In this document: positions 37,946-47,643 of the stretch, piece by piece
How the letters are laid out: the number at the start of each line of letters is the position of its first letter
Numbering within the stretch: position 1 is the first letter of the stretch
Source of the DNA: Polaromonas glacialis
GTDB lineage: Bacteria > Pseudomonadota > Gammaproteobacteria > Burkholderiales > Burkholderiaceae_C
NCBI RefSeq assembly: GCF_000709345.1
Contig: NZ_KL448323.1
Location: 2,208,269 to 2,272,268 of the forward strand
Direction of reading: 5' to 3'
Length of the DNA: 64,000 bases
Translations under genes and position numbers: made by a program
Notes under the pieces: model-generated
Told to the model about the DNA's origin: nothing
Databases searched by the model: none
The model's input: only the letters and a program-made list of their open reading frames with translations

Positions 37946-39457
37946 TCACTCTTCGACGAAGGCTTCCTCGCGCTTGTTCTTCACCGCAGGCAGCGTCACG
38001 ATGATGATCATCAGCACCGCCACGGCCAGCAGGCCGGCGGAAATCGGACGGGTGATAAAAACGCTCCAGTCGCCGCGCGACAGCAGCAGCGCACGGCGCA
38101 GGTTTTCTTCCATCATCGGGCCGAGGATGAAGCCCAGCAGCAGCGGCGCAGGTTCAGCGCCCAGCTTGACAAACATGTAGCCGATGACGCCGAACAGGCC
38201 CACCATCCACACGTCCCAGGTGTTGTTGTTGGTCGAATACACGCCGATGGCGCAGAACAGCACGATGGCCGGGAACAGGTAGCGGTAGGGAACGGTCAGC
38301 AGTTTGATCCAGATGCCGATCAGCGGCAGGTTCAGGATGACCAGCATCGCATTGCCGATCCACATCGAGGCGATCAGGCCCCAGAACAGTTCGGGGTTGC
38401 TGGTCATGACCTGCGGGCCCGGCTGGATGTTGTGGATCGTCATCGCGCCGACCATCAGCGCCATCACGGCGTTCGGCGGAATGCCCAGCGTCAGCAGCGG
38501 GATGAACGAGGTCTGCGATCCGGCATTGTTGGCCGACTCGGGCGCCGCCACACCGCGGATGTTGCCCTGGCCGAAAGGCACTTCGCCCGGCTTCATCTTC
38601 ATTTTCTTTTCCAGCGCATAGGCGGCAAAGGCTGCCAGCAGGGCACCGCCGCCCGGCAAAATTCCCAGCGCAGAGCCCAGGAACGTGCCGCGCAGCACGG
38701 CCGGCGTCATGTCCTTGAAATCCTGCTTGGTCGGGAAAAGTCCCGACACGCCGGCGGTGAACACCTCACGCTCATGCTCTGGCTGCGCCAGGTTGCTGAT
38801 GATCTCGCCATAGCCGAACACGCCCATGGCGATCACCACGAAACCGATGCCGTCGGTCAGTTCCGGAATGTCGAAGCTGAAACGCGCCACGCCCGAGTTC
38901 ACGTCGGTGCCGACCAGGCCGAGCAGCAGACCCAGCACGATCATGGCAATCGCCTTGAGCAGCGAGCCCGAAGCCAGCACCACCGCGCCGATCAGGCCCA
39001 GCGTCATCAGGGCAAAGTATTCAGCCGGGCCGAACTTGAAAGCCAGTTCGGTCAGCGGCGGCGCAAACGCCGCCAGAATCAAGGTGCCGACGCATCCGGC
39101 AAAGAACGAGCCCAGACCAGCGGCTGCCAGCGCGGGCCCTGCCCGGCCTTTTCGGGCCATCTGGTAGCCGTCGATACAGGTCACCACCGAGGACGATTCC
39201 CCCGGTAGATTCACCAGGATGGCGGTGGTCGATCCGCCGTACTGCGCGCCGTAGTAAATACCGGCCAGCATGATCAGCGCCGACACCGGAGGCAGCGCGT
39301 AGGTGGCGGGCAGCAGCATGGCGATGGTCGCGACCGGGCCGATGCCGGGCAACACGCCAATCAGGGTGCCCAAAATACAGCCGACCAGGCAGTACAGCAG
39401 GTTGATCGGCGTGAAAGCCACGCCGAAACCCAGTGACAGGTGTTCAATCAGTTCCAT
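37946..39457 (-). CDS. tctA: Tripartite tricarboxylate transporter, large permease TctA
   Basis: Large membrane subunit (503 residues, about 12 segments) of a TTT-type carboxylate importer. Typical motifs: GVLPGIGPVATIAMLLPATY, IYYGAQYGGSTTAILVNLPG and the second-half GILPGGGALLAAFAAYALEK. It works with TctB (encoded 12 bp upstream) and a periplasmic TctC binding protein, which is not near. Carboxylate substrate unknown. Confidence 0.94.
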   Translation of the reverse strand: MELIEHLSLGFGVAFTPINLLYCLVGCILGTLIGVLPGIGPVATIAMLLPATYALPPVSALIMLAGIYYGAQYGGSTTAILVNLPGESSSVVTCIDGYQMARKGRAGPALAAAGLGSFFAGCVGTLILAAFAPPLTELAFKFGPAEYFALMTLGLIGAVVLASGSLLKAIAMIVLGLLLGLVGTDVNSGVARFSFDIPELTDGIGFVVIAMGVFGYGEIISNLAQPEHEREVFTAGVSGLFPTKQDFKDMTPAVLRGTFLGSALGILPGGGALLAAFAAYALEKKMKMKPGEVPFGQGNIRGVAAPESANNAGSQTSFIPLLTLGIPPNAVMALMVGAMTIHNIQPGPQVMTSNPELFWGLIASMWIGNAMLVILNLPLIGIWIKLLTVPYRYLFPAIVLFCAIGVYSTNNNTWDVWMVGLFGVIGYMFVKLGAEPAPLLLGFILGPMMEENLRRALLLSRGDWSVFITRPISAGLLAVAVLMIIIVTLPAVKNKREEAFVEE

Positions 39458-39469
39458 TTTTGTGTCTCC

Positions 39470-39958
39470 TTAGCCAGTGATGAAAGCAGGCCACACCGGG
39501 AACTGCAGCTTGAGCGCCACCACGAAAGCCAGGTAGCTGCCTATGGCCAGCACCGTGGCCAGGATGAAGGTTGCCTTGAATTTCCAGCCCTCTTCAGCCA
39601 TGCTGGCGATGAACACCAGCGCGTAAATCGCTGCGATCAGGCCCATGGCGGGAAGGCCAAAGTACGGCAAGCCGGCCAGCAGCGCGCCAAATACCAAATT
39701 GGCCAGGATCACGAAAAACAGCGGCTTCCAGGCCCACTTTCCGATCTTGTCGCCGCCCATGGTTTCAACCACCAGCGCCTTGAAGGTGATGGCCGCACCC
39801 AAAATCGTCATCAGGACGCCCAGGTAAAGCGGAAAGTAGCCCGGCCCCATGCGCGCGCCGTTGCCCACGTTGTAGGTCGTTGCGCCCCAGGCAAACGCCA
39901 CCCCGACGCCCATGAACATGAGCCCGGAAAAAAAGTCTTTTTGACTCTTGATTCTCAC
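39470..39958 (-). CDS. tctB: Tripartite tricarboxylate transporter, small subunit TctB
   Basis: Four-segment membrane protein of 162 residues: KDFFSGLMFMGVGVAFAWGA and RMGPGYFPLYLGVLMTILGA are typical of TctB. Start is a GTG at 39958, with AGGAG eight bases upstream; an in-frame ATG at 40000 has no such site. The 150 bp upstream (to 40109) hold no gene; no tctC is seen on either side. Confidence 0.9.
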   Translation of the reverse strand: MRIKSQKDFFSGLMFMGVGVAFAWGATTYNVGNGARMGPGYFPLYLGVLMTILGAAITFKALVVETMGGDKIGKWAWKPLFFVILANLVFGALLAGLPYFGLPAMGLIAAIYALVFIASMAEEGWKFKATFILATVLAIGSYLAFVVALKLQFPVWPAFITG

Positions 39959-40108
39959 GGTTTGTCTCCTCGATAAAGATTGAATCGCTGGATTGTGCAT
40001 TCAAAGACCTTGCCGAAGAATGTGGCTTTCACCTACATCGGGGATACCCCTAGACAGCGCATCGGGAAGAAGGGATCCGGACAAGATCCGGACTTTGGAC
40101 GCGCTGTA

Positions 40109-41911
40109 TCAGGACAGAGGCGGCGTGGTGGCCAGGATTTCCTCGATCGTGGTCAAGCCTTCGGCGACCTTCAGCGCACCGGCCAGCCGCAGCGGGCGCA
40201 TGCCTTCGCTGATCGCCTGGCGGCGCAGCGCGTCCATGTTGGGCTCTTTCGAGACTTTTTCCTTGAACGCTTCGGTCACCGTCAGCAGCTCGTACAGCCC
40301 CATGCGGCCCCGAAAGCCGGTCATGCGGCAATCGACGCAGCCCACCGGCTTGTACGGCCGGTAGCTGCCGGTGATCTGCCAGGGCTTGACCATCTCGGCC
40401 AGCGTCTCGCGTTTGGCGCTGTCGTCGCTCTGGCGGCATTGCGGGCACAGCGTGCGCACCAGCCGCTGGGCCAGCACGCCGAGCAGCGTCGCATTGATCA
40501 GGTAGTTCGGCACGCCAAGCTCCATCAGCCGCGAGACCGCCGACGGCGCATCGTTGGTGTGCAGCGTGCTGAACACAAGGTGGCCGGTGAGCGCGGCCTG
40601 CACCGCCATTTCGGCGGTCTGCAAATCGCGGATTTCGCCGACCATGATGATGTCCGGGTCCTGGCGCATCAGCGAGCGCAGGCCTTCGGGAAAGCCGAAG
40701 TTCAGCATCGGCTGGACCTGCGTCTGGTTGAAGGCCGGCTCGATCATCTCGATCGGGTCTTCGATGGTGTTGATGTTGACCTCTTCGGTGGCCAGCCTTT
40801 TCAAGGTCGAATACAGCGTCGTGGTCTTGCCCGAACCGGTCGGGCCGGTGACCAGCACGATGCCGTAGGGACGCTTGACCAGTTGCTCCCAGCGCTCGGC
40901 GTCGTGCAGCGAAAAGCCCAGCGCGTCGAGGTTCTTCACCGTGGTGTCGGGGTCGAAGATGCGCATCACCATCTTTTCGCCGAAGGCCGTCGGCAGTGTG
41001 GACAGGCGCATCTCGATTTCGTCGCCGCGCGGGTTGCGGGTCTTGATGCGGCCGTCCTGCGGCCTGCGCTTTTCGACCACGTCCATGCGCCCGAGCAGCT
41101 TGATGCGCGCCGTCATGGCGTTGTGGACGGCCATCGGCAGCTGGTACACCGGATGCAAAATGCCGTCGATCCGGAAGCGGATCACGCCCTGCTCGCGGCG
41201 CGGCTCCAGGTGGATGTCGCTGGCGCGCTGGTCAAAGGCGTATTGCCAGAGCCAGTCCACCACCTGCACCACGCCCTGGTCGTTGGCGTCGAGCTGGCGG
41301 TTGCTCTTGTTCAGCTCGACCAGCTGCTCGAAACTGGCCGAACCCGAGCCGCTGTTTGACTTGAGCGCGGCCTTGACCGATTTGGCCAGCGCAAAAAATT
41401 CCGCCGTGAACTTGGCTATTTCCAGCGGATTGGCCACCACCAGGCGCACGCTGCGCTTGGACTGGCGCTCGACCTCGGGCACCCAGTCGGTGACGAAGGG
41501 CTCGGACGTGGCAATCACCAGCTCCTGCGCCGTGACCTGCACCGGCAGCACCTTGTGGCGCTCGGCATAGACCGCCGACATGGAGTCGGCCACCTTGCCC
41601 ACATCGACCTTGAGCGGGTCAATGCGCAGATACTTCAGGCCCGCGCGTCCGGCCAGCCACTGGCTGATGGCCTCCGCGTCCAGCGGCTTGCCGTCGAGCA
41701 CCCGCGTCATGCCGATGCTGGCCAGCCGGACGATGGGATGCTGCGCGCTTTGTACCTGCGCGCAACGGGCGATGGTGCGCTGCGCATCCCCAGCGCTGAT
41801 GATGCCGTCCTCGCTGAGCCACTCGACCAGCTTGCGCCAGTCAAGCGGGCCGGCATGCGGCGGTCGGACAGGAGGATTCACGGGGGGCGAAGGGGGCAGG
41901 ACGGCGCTCAT
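40109..41911 (-). CDS. GspE/PulE-type secretion ATPase
   Basis: Cytoplasmic ATPase of 600 residues for type II secretion or type IV pilus assembly. N-terminal MshEN/T2SSE-N region (about 20-190), then Walker A GPTGSGKTTT, Asp box IEDPIEM, Walker B MVGEIRD, His box STLHTNDAPSAV, and a zinc module CPQCRQ...CVDCR. It stands alone: no gspF/pilC, pilin or secretin gene is adjacent, so its partner machine is elsewhere. ATG 41911 is chosen over the TTG at 41920. Confidence 0.91.
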   Translation of the reverse strand: MSAVLPPSPPVNPPVRPPHAGPLDWRKLVEWLSEDGIISAGDAQRTIARCAQVQSAQHPIVRLASIGMTRVLDGKPLDAEAISQWLAGRAGLKYLRIDPLKVDVGKVADSMSAVYAERHKVLPVQVTAQELVIATSEPFVTDWVPEVERQSKRSVRLVVANPLEIAKFTAEFFALAKSVKAALKSNSGSGSASFEQLVELNKSNRQLDANDQGVVQVVDWLWQYAFDQRASDIHLEPRREQGVIRFRIDGILHPVYQLPMAVHNAMTARIKLLGRMDVVEKRRPQDGRIKTRNPRGDEIEMRLSTLPTAFGEKMVMRIFDPDTTVKNLDALGFSLHDAERWEQLVKRPYGIVLVTGPTGSGKTTTLYSTLKRLATEEVNINTIEDPIEMIEPAFNQTQVQPMLNFGFPEGLRSLMRQDPDIIMVGEIRDLQTAEMAVQAALTGHLVFSTLHTNDAPSAVSRLMELGVPNYLINATLLGVLAQRLVRTLCPQCRQSDDSAKRETLAEMVKPWQITGSYRPYKPVGCVDCRMTGFRGRMGLYELLTVTEAFKEKVSKEPNMDALRRQAISEGMRPLRLAGALKVAEGLTTIEEILATTPPLS

Positions 41912-41954
41912 GCAAGCCAATGTAACGCATGGGCCGGGCGGTAAAACTCCAGTT

Positions 41955-42722
41955 TCAGAGCACCGGCTTGAACAGCCGCAGCCATTTCTTGGCCGGCAGG
42001 TCCCAGCGCGATTCGATCACGCCGGCGCGCTGCAACAACTCCTCGCGGTCCGGCCGCGTCGGCTCGAACTGGGCCAGCACCACGGTATTGCCCTCGCGCG
42101 TCGGCCTGAAGGCCCAGATCGACTCCGGGCCGAAGGCTTCGGCCATCTTGACCAGCGAAGCTTCGTAGCTCGAATCGCGGCCGAACAGGTTGACCGTCAT
42201 CACGCCGTCCTCGGTCAGCAGTTCGCGGCAGTTGGCATAAAAATCGGCATCGTCGAGCACCGGCGCGGCGGCTTCATGGTCGTACAGGTCCACATGCAGC
42301 AAATCGACCGTGCCCTGGTGCGCGGGCTTTTTGATTTCCTCGGCGGCGTCGGCCTCGATGACGCGCAGCCGGGCGTCGTCGCGCGGCAGCTTGAACCAGA
42401 CCCGGCAGGCGGTAACGACCTGCGGATTGATCTCGATGGCGGTGGTTTTCATGCGCAGCTTCTTGTAGCAGAACTTGGTCAGTGCGGCCGACCCGAGCCC
42501 GAGCTGCATGGCCTGCTTTTTGGCCACCGATTCGGCGTCCAGGAACAGCAGGCCGGCCATCATGCGCTGCACATACTCCAGCTCGATGTCGTAGGGCGCG
42601 TCGCGCAGCATCGAGCCCTGCACCCATTCGGTGCCCAGGTGCAGGAAGCGCACGTCGCCGAAGTCGGAAAAGTTGACTTCGGGCAGTTCCAGGGGGGCGT
42701 TTGAATTTTCTTTGGTTGACAT
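41955..42722 (-). CDS. Spermidine synthase-like methyltransferase-fold protein
   Basis: A 255-residue Rossmann-fold protein like the SpeE superfamily: AMQLGLGSAALTKFCYKKL (nucleotide motif), TAIEINPQVVTACR and VDLLHVDLYDHEAAAPV. It lacks the N-terminal tetramerisation strand domain of SpeE and some propylamine-transfer residues, so it may be a related transferase. The frame extends to 42890, but ATG 42722 is the likely start. Confidence 0.75.
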   Translation of the reverse strand: MSTKENSNAPLELPEVNFSDFGDVRFLHLGTEWVQGSMLRDAPYDIELEYVQRMMAGLLFLDAESVAKKQAMQLGLGSAALTKFCYKKLRMKTTAIEINPQVVTACRVWFKLPRDDARLRVIEADAAEEIKKPAHQGTVDLLHVDLYDHEAAAPVLDDADFYANCRELLTEDGVMTVNLFGRDSSYEASLVKMAEAFGPESIWAFRPTREGNTVVLAQFEPTRPDREELLQRAGVIESRWDLPAKKWLRLFKPVL

Positions 42723-42780
42723 CAGTGGGAGTCCGGGATTTTTCAGGTGAAGCGCGACAGGCGTATGCCCCATTTTCACC

Positions 42781-43842
42781 TCATGCCTGCGCCGCAGCCG
42801 ACTCCGGCACATCGACCGCATGCACATGCTTTCGCAGGCGCAGCAAAGCCTGGGCTTCGCGCAGGCCGGCGCGGGCCAGGATGTCGTCATCTGGCAGGCC
42901 GGCGTCCAGCCAGCGAACGATGCACGAGTTGCGCAGCGTCATCGGCCCGGCATGCGCCAGCACGGTGTCGGGGTAGCGCGGCCCCAGCGTGCTGCTCACA
43001 TGGCGGTTGGCCAGATGAAACAGCGCGCGCGGCGTCAGCCGGCCAGCCTTCTTGCGCGAGACAAACAGTGGCGTGCCGGCGTCCTGCGGCAGGGGCAGCG
43101 CGCTACGCACGGTCAGCCAGGCGAGCACGGCGGCGCTGGCCTCTTCGGGCAAGGTGATGCGCCGGTCCTGCGCCTTTCGGGCGCCGCTGAGGTCCAGCAT
43201 GACCGGCGGCGCGTTTGCGCTTAAGGCTGCTTCCTCTGCCGGCCACAGTTCGCCCACGCCATGGCTGGAACCCAGCCGGGGGTGCTGCACGTCGCCGATG
43301 TCCAGCCCGGCGAGTTCGGCCACGGTCAGCGCCGACTGCATCATCAGCCGCAAGATCGCCTGGTCGCGCACCTCCAGCCAGGGCTGGTCCTGCGGCGGCG
43401 GGTCGATGGGCGGCGGCACGGCCTGCAGCAGCGCATCCCAGTCGAGCGCATGGAACACCAGCGAATCCATCTGCTCGGTCGGCGACACCGACGCACCAGC
43501 ATCGACCGGGTTGTCGGCCACCCAGTCCTGCGCCTGGGCAAAGGCATAGATTTTTTTCAGCACGCGGTAATAACGGCGCTGGGTCACGGTGCTGACATGG
43601 ACCATGCCGCGCGCCTGCCCGCGCGGGCTCAGGGCTTCCAGGTAGGCGCGCACGTCAGGCGATTTGGCCTCGTTCCAGGCCAGCGGGCCGTGCGACAACA
43701 GGAATTCGGTCCAGCCGGCCCACAGCGAGTGGTAAGACGCCAGCGAGCGTGGCGACAGGCCACCCTTGCGCTGGGTGGCGCGCTCCAGCGCCCAGGCCTT
43801 GAAGACGTCTTCGGTGGTGGAGGGAAACGGAAGTTTGCTCAT
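42781..43842 (-). CDS. Tyrosine recombinase-like protein with degenerate catalytic site
   Basis: A 353-residue protein with the two-domain layout of XerC-like integrases: SAM-like N-terminal domain (about 10-115, SPRSLASYHSLWAGWTEFLL) and a C-terminal catalytic fold (about 130-340). The six key residues are mostly lost. The first Arg aligns with Thr173 (SALTVAELAGL), HxxR reads M301-T-L-R304, the LGH motif reads RAG, and no tyrosine lies in the QALLRLRKHVHA segment. Arg304 and perhaps Lys223 remain. It is not beside an att site or phage genes, and its base composition matches its neighbours. A DNA-binding role without strand exchange is inferred. Confidence 0.72.
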   Translation of the reverse strand: MSKLPFPSTTEDVFKAWALERATQRKGGLSPRSLASYHSLWAGWTEFLLSHGPLAWNEAKSPDVRAYLEALSPRGQARGMVHVSTVTQRRYYRVLKKIYAFAQAQDWVADNPVDAGASVSPTEQMDSLVFHALDWDALLQAVPPPIDPPPQDQPWLEVRDQAILRLMMQSALTVAELAGLDIGDVQHPRLGSSHGVGELWPAEEAALSANAPPVMLDLSGARKAQDRRITLPEEASAAVLAWLTVRSALPLPQDAGTPLFVSRKKAGRLTPRALFHLANRHVSSTLGPRYPDTVLAHAGPMTLRNSCIVRWLDAGLPDDDILARAGLREAQALLRLRKHVHAVDVPESAAAQA

Positions 43843-44459
43843 TGCTTGTCGGTCAATCCATGTTGCTCAAAAACCTCGCGCCAGGCGGCGAGCTTGCGTT
43901 CAAACGACCAGGACGCATTGGCCGGGCTGGTAGACGGGAGTTTGTGAAATAGTACCCCCACGCTTTTCACTTCGTGTAATGCGCTGCCCCCCGAGGGGTC
44001 CGCTGCGCCTCCAGTCCGGCAAAGCCGGTCCTGCGGCCCCTGCTTGGCCAGAGGAGATGCCACGCCAGTCAGCGCAGCACTGACATGGCGCGCATGTTTA
44101 AAGCTTTCGCCGCCATTGTGCGCAATCGCCTGCAGGTCGGGGCACCAGCAGCGCAACTGCGAAAAATCATTCACCTGGGGCTTGCGGATGCTGCTGTCCA
44201 GGCTGCCTTCGCGCTCGCAGGCGGCGTACACGTCCCACAGGCCCAGACCCCTGTCCAGCAGCCATTCGCTACGGATTTTATAGCTATTAGCGCCCGTGGG
44301 TAGTGCGCAAGAGGGCCAAATGGCTTGCAAAATTCGCCAGAACCGGTTTTGCGGGTGGCCGTAGTACTGCTGGGCAGCCAGCGAGGCCGCGCCCGGAAAG
44401 CTGCCCAGGATCAGCAGCCGGGTGTTGCCGGAAACCAGCGGCGCCAAGCCGGTCAGCAC
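43839..44459 (-). CDS. DNA-deoxyinosine (hypoxanthine) glycosylase, UDG superfamily
   Basis: Base-excision repair enzyme of 206 residues. It shows the family signature LLILGSFPGAASLAAQQYYG, HPQNRFWRIL, GLGLWDVYAACEREGSLDSS, and the catalytic LPSTSPANASWSFERKLAAW near the C-terminus. Residues about 139-169 (GPQDRLCRTGGAADPSGG and following) are encoded by a long repeat copy and are foreign to the family; residues about 50-62 (CALPTGANSYKIR) overlap a short repeat. Both keep the frame open. Start overlaps the end of tatD by 7 bp; stop overlaps the start of the recombinase-like gene by 4 bp. Confidence 0.82.
   Translation of the reverse strand: MLTGLAPLVSGNTRLLILGSFPGAASLAAQQYYGHPQNRFWRILQAIWPSCALPTGANSYKIRSEWLLDRGLGLWDVYAACEREGSLDSSIRKPQVNDFSQLRCWCPDLQAIAHNGGESFKHARHVSAALTGVASPLAKQGPQDRLCRTGGAADPSGGSALHEVKSVGVLFHKLPSTSPANASWSFERKLAAWREVFEQHGLTDKQ
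43954..44042 (-). repeat. Long G/C-rich interspersed repeat, copy 2 (inside the glycosylase gene)
   Basis: Minus-strand reading: GGGGCCGCAGGACC, GGCTTTGCCGGAC, CCCCTCGGGGGGCAGCG, then AAGTGAAAAGCGTGGGGGTA. Same modules and order as copies 1 and 6, with a few differences. It encodes about 30 residues without a stop in the glycosylase frame. Confidence 0.85.
44273..44312. repeat. Short palindromic repeat inside the glycosylase gene
   Basis: GGATTTTATAGCTATTAGCG, CCCGTGGGTA, GTGCGCAAG. Has the ATAGC element and GCGC-type arms of the short family. Confidence 0.5.
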
Positions 44460-45301
44460 GGCAGCAACCCCCTGAGCCGGGGAAAAGCCTGCAGCGCATT
44501 GGCCGTGGTGGCCCGCGCCAGCGCCTCGGGCGAGATGCCGCGCAGCTGCGCCAGCATGCCGGCGATGCGCGGCAGTTCGGCCGGCTCGTTGCGGCCCTGG
44601 CCCTGCCCGACCTCGCGCTGCTGCGCCGTGCGGTAAAGCCAGTGCGGCGGTATGTCGGGCGAATCGGTTTCCAGCACCAGCGCGTCCAGCGGCAACTCGC
44701 TGGCCAGGCGCCTGATCTGCAGGGCCGAGTCAAACGTCACATTGCCGCCAAAGCCGAGCTTGAGCCCCAGCTTGATGAATTCAGCCGCCTGCTGCTCGCT
44801 GCCGTTGAAGGCGTGGCCAATGCCGCGCCAGCCACACTCGGGCTTGAGTTCGCGCAGGTGCATGAGCAGCTTGTCGGCCGAGCGCCGCACATGCAGCATC
44901 ACCGGCAGGCCGTGCTTGCGCGCCAGCTTGAGCTGCTCGCGGTAGAAAAATTCCTGCCGCTCGCGCATCGGGCTTTGCTTGAGCGCCGGCTCGAAATAAT
45001 CGAGTCCGATTTCGCCGACCGCCACCAGGCGCGGGTCGTCCCGCCGAAGGCCCAGCTCGGCATCCAGCGCCTGCAGGTCGGCGTCCTGCGCGCCGGGTAC
45101 GCACAGCGGATGAATGCCCAGCGCATAGCTGTCCGAAAAACGATGCGCGAGCAGCCGGACCGCCTCGAAATTGCTCACTGCCACGGCCGGCAGCACGCAA
45201 TGCCCTACGCCTTCGGCCGCCGCCCGTGCCCGAACAGCGCCCAGGTCGGCGGAAAACTCGGCGGCGTCAAGATGGCAATGCGTGTCGATCCAGAAGGTCA
45301 T
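44453..45301 (-). CDS. TatD-family metal-dependent hydrolase
   Basis: TIM-barrel hydrolase of 282 residues with divalent-metal ligands in IDTHCHLDAAEF (HxH), VAVGEIGLDYFEP (Glu), MLHVRRS, HAFNGS and VLETDSPDIPP. TatD proteins are DNA 3'-5' exonucleases or related esterases. ATG 45301 begins at MTFWIDTHCHLD; the frame runs upstream to 45469 but that is atypical. It leads a set with the deoxyinosine glycosylase (7-bp overlap), consistent with DNA repair. The 269 bp upstream hold no recognised gene. Confidence 0.9.
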   Translation of the reverse strand: MTFWIDTHCHLDAAEFSADLGAVRARAAAEGVGHCVLPAVAVSNFEAVRLLAHRFSDSYALGIHPLCVPGAQDADLQALDAELGLRRDDPRLVAVGEIGLDYFEPALKQSPMRERQEFFYREQLKLARKHGLPVMLHVRRSADKLLMHLRELKPECGWRGIGHAFNGSEQQAAEFIKLGLKLGFGGNVTFDSALQIRRLASELPLDALVLETDSPDIPPHWLYRTAQQREVGQGQGRNEPAELPRIAGMLAQLRGISPEALARATTANALQAFPRLRGLLPC

Positions 45302-45570
45302 GAAGGTTTGGCAAGAAGATGGGGCGGGCCTGGTCCGGCATATTGACATACAAATGAAACCGGCACAGGCCCTGTTTTTCAATGTGAAATGCCACATGCG
45401 CCCTGGCGCTGCCGCGCGAACCCGTGCTTCCTGAGACCAGTTGAAACAAACCGAAAGCGGTTGTTTCACAAGCCCATGCCATGGCCTTGGGCGTGTGCAG
45501 CCAAGCCAAAATCATGATACGGTGCATTCCTTGTCCCGCCGGTTTTTGACACAACCTTACAGGTGAACGG

Positions 45571-46515
45571 ATGCGCAGGCCTGCCCTCTACAGTAGCTCC
45601 CAACGCCAGCGTCCCGTGCCGGGACCGGCGGGCACTGATGACCCCGGACCTGCGCCGGCGCCAGAAAACAAAGGACCGGAGCAGCCCTTATCAAGCACCG
45701 CGCGCTTCACGCGTCACCTTTCAGTGCATAACATCCACCTGCTGTGGTCGGTGGTCGGGCTGCTGGCCCTGCTGCTGGCGATCAGCCTGTTTTCCTCGCT
45801 CCAGCCTGGCGCCCGCAAGCTGACCCAGAAGGATATCAACGCGGCCGTGCTGAAAACCCTGGAAACGACAGTGCTGCCTTCGCCGGCGGTGAAGGCCTAC
45901 GAGGCCATCATTCCGTCGGTCGTGCGGGTGGTCGGGCTGGGCAAGCCGACCAAGGACAAGGACGGCGACGAGCACACCGGCCGCAGCGTGGGCACCGGTG
46001 TCGTCATCATGGACAAGGGCATCATCCTGACCAACCTGCATGTGGTGCAGGGCGCGGAAACCATCAAGCTCACCTTTGCCGACGGGCTGGAGACCACCGC
46101 CAGCATCACCGGCGTGCAGCCCGAGAACGACCTGGCTGTGCTGCAGGCGCACAAGATTCCCGACGACCTGACAGCCGCCACGCTGCGCTCGACCGCCGAC
46201 CTGGCGCCGGGCGACGGCGTGGTGGCCGTGGGTTATCCGTTCGGCATCGGCCCATCGGCGTCCAGCGGCGTCATCTCGGGACTCAAGCGCACCTTTCGCT
46301 CGCCCGAGGGCGAGCAGGCCATCACCAACCTGATCCAGTTCGATGCCGCCGCCAACCCCGGCAACTCGGGTGGCCCGCTGGTCACCATGGAGGGCGAGGT
46401 GATCGGCATCGTGACCGCCATCTACAACCCGAATCAGCAGCGCTCTTTTGTCGGCATCGGTTTCGCCGTGCCAATTGAAAATGCCGCTGCGGCTGCCGGC
46501 ATGCATCCTTTTTGA
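45571..46515 (+). CDS. Membrane-anchored HtrA-like serine protease without PDZ domain
   Basis: S1C protease of 314 residues. After a Pro-rich cytoplasmic N-terminus, one membrane segment lies at about 58-76 (WSVVGLLALLLAISLFSSL), so the protease is periplasmic. Catalytic triad: His in ILTNLHVVQGAE, Asp in PENDLAVLQ, Ser in AANPGNSGGPLV. The protein ends soon after the protease domain, so no PDZ domain is present, unlike DegP/DegS. It is 23 bp upstream of moxR, which suggests co-expression. Confidence 0.88.
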   Translation: MRRPALYSSSQRQRPVPGPAGTDDPGPAPAPENKGPEQPLSSTARFTRHLSVHNIHLLWSVVGLLALLLAISLFSSLQPGARKLTQKDINAAVLKTLETTVLPSPAVKAYEAIIPSVVRVVGLGKPTKDKDGDEHTGRSVGTGVVIMDKGIILTNLHVVQGAETIKLTFADGLETTASITGVQPENDLAVLQAHKIPDDLTAATLRSTADLAPGDGVVAVGYPFGIGPSASSGVISGLKRTFRSPEGEQAITNLIQFDAAANPGNSGGPLVTMEGEVIGIVTAIYNPNQQRSFVGIGFAVPIENAAAAAGMHPF

Positions 46516-46538
46516 AGGTTCCTGAAAGGCTTTTCTCC

Positions 46539-47561
<1,023 letters not shown>

Positions 47562-47562
47562 A

Positions 47563-47635
47563 GGCCCCCACGCTCCGCCGCTGCGCGGGTCGCTGCCCCC
47601 CGAGGGGGCCGCCCCGTCTACGGCCCGGCAAAGCC
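47563..47635 (-). repeat. Long G/C-rich interspersed repeat, copy 3
   Basis: Begins 2 bases after the moxR stop: GCCCCCACGCTCCGCCGCTG, then CGCTGCCCCCCGAGGGGGCC, CGGCCCGGCAAAGCCG. Same modules as copy 2 in the same orientation; followed at once by copy 4. Confidence 0.85.
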
Positions 47636-47643
47636 GAATACAT

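Noticed and set aside
37667-39208. 513-codon open frame antisense to tctA
   Set aside because: Low-complexity, His/Gln/Arg-rich product opposite a definite transporter gene; no ribosome site.
42781-43842. Integrase as evidence for a prophage or genomic island
   Set aside because: No att repeats, tRNA, phage genes or composition change nearby, and the active site is degenerate.
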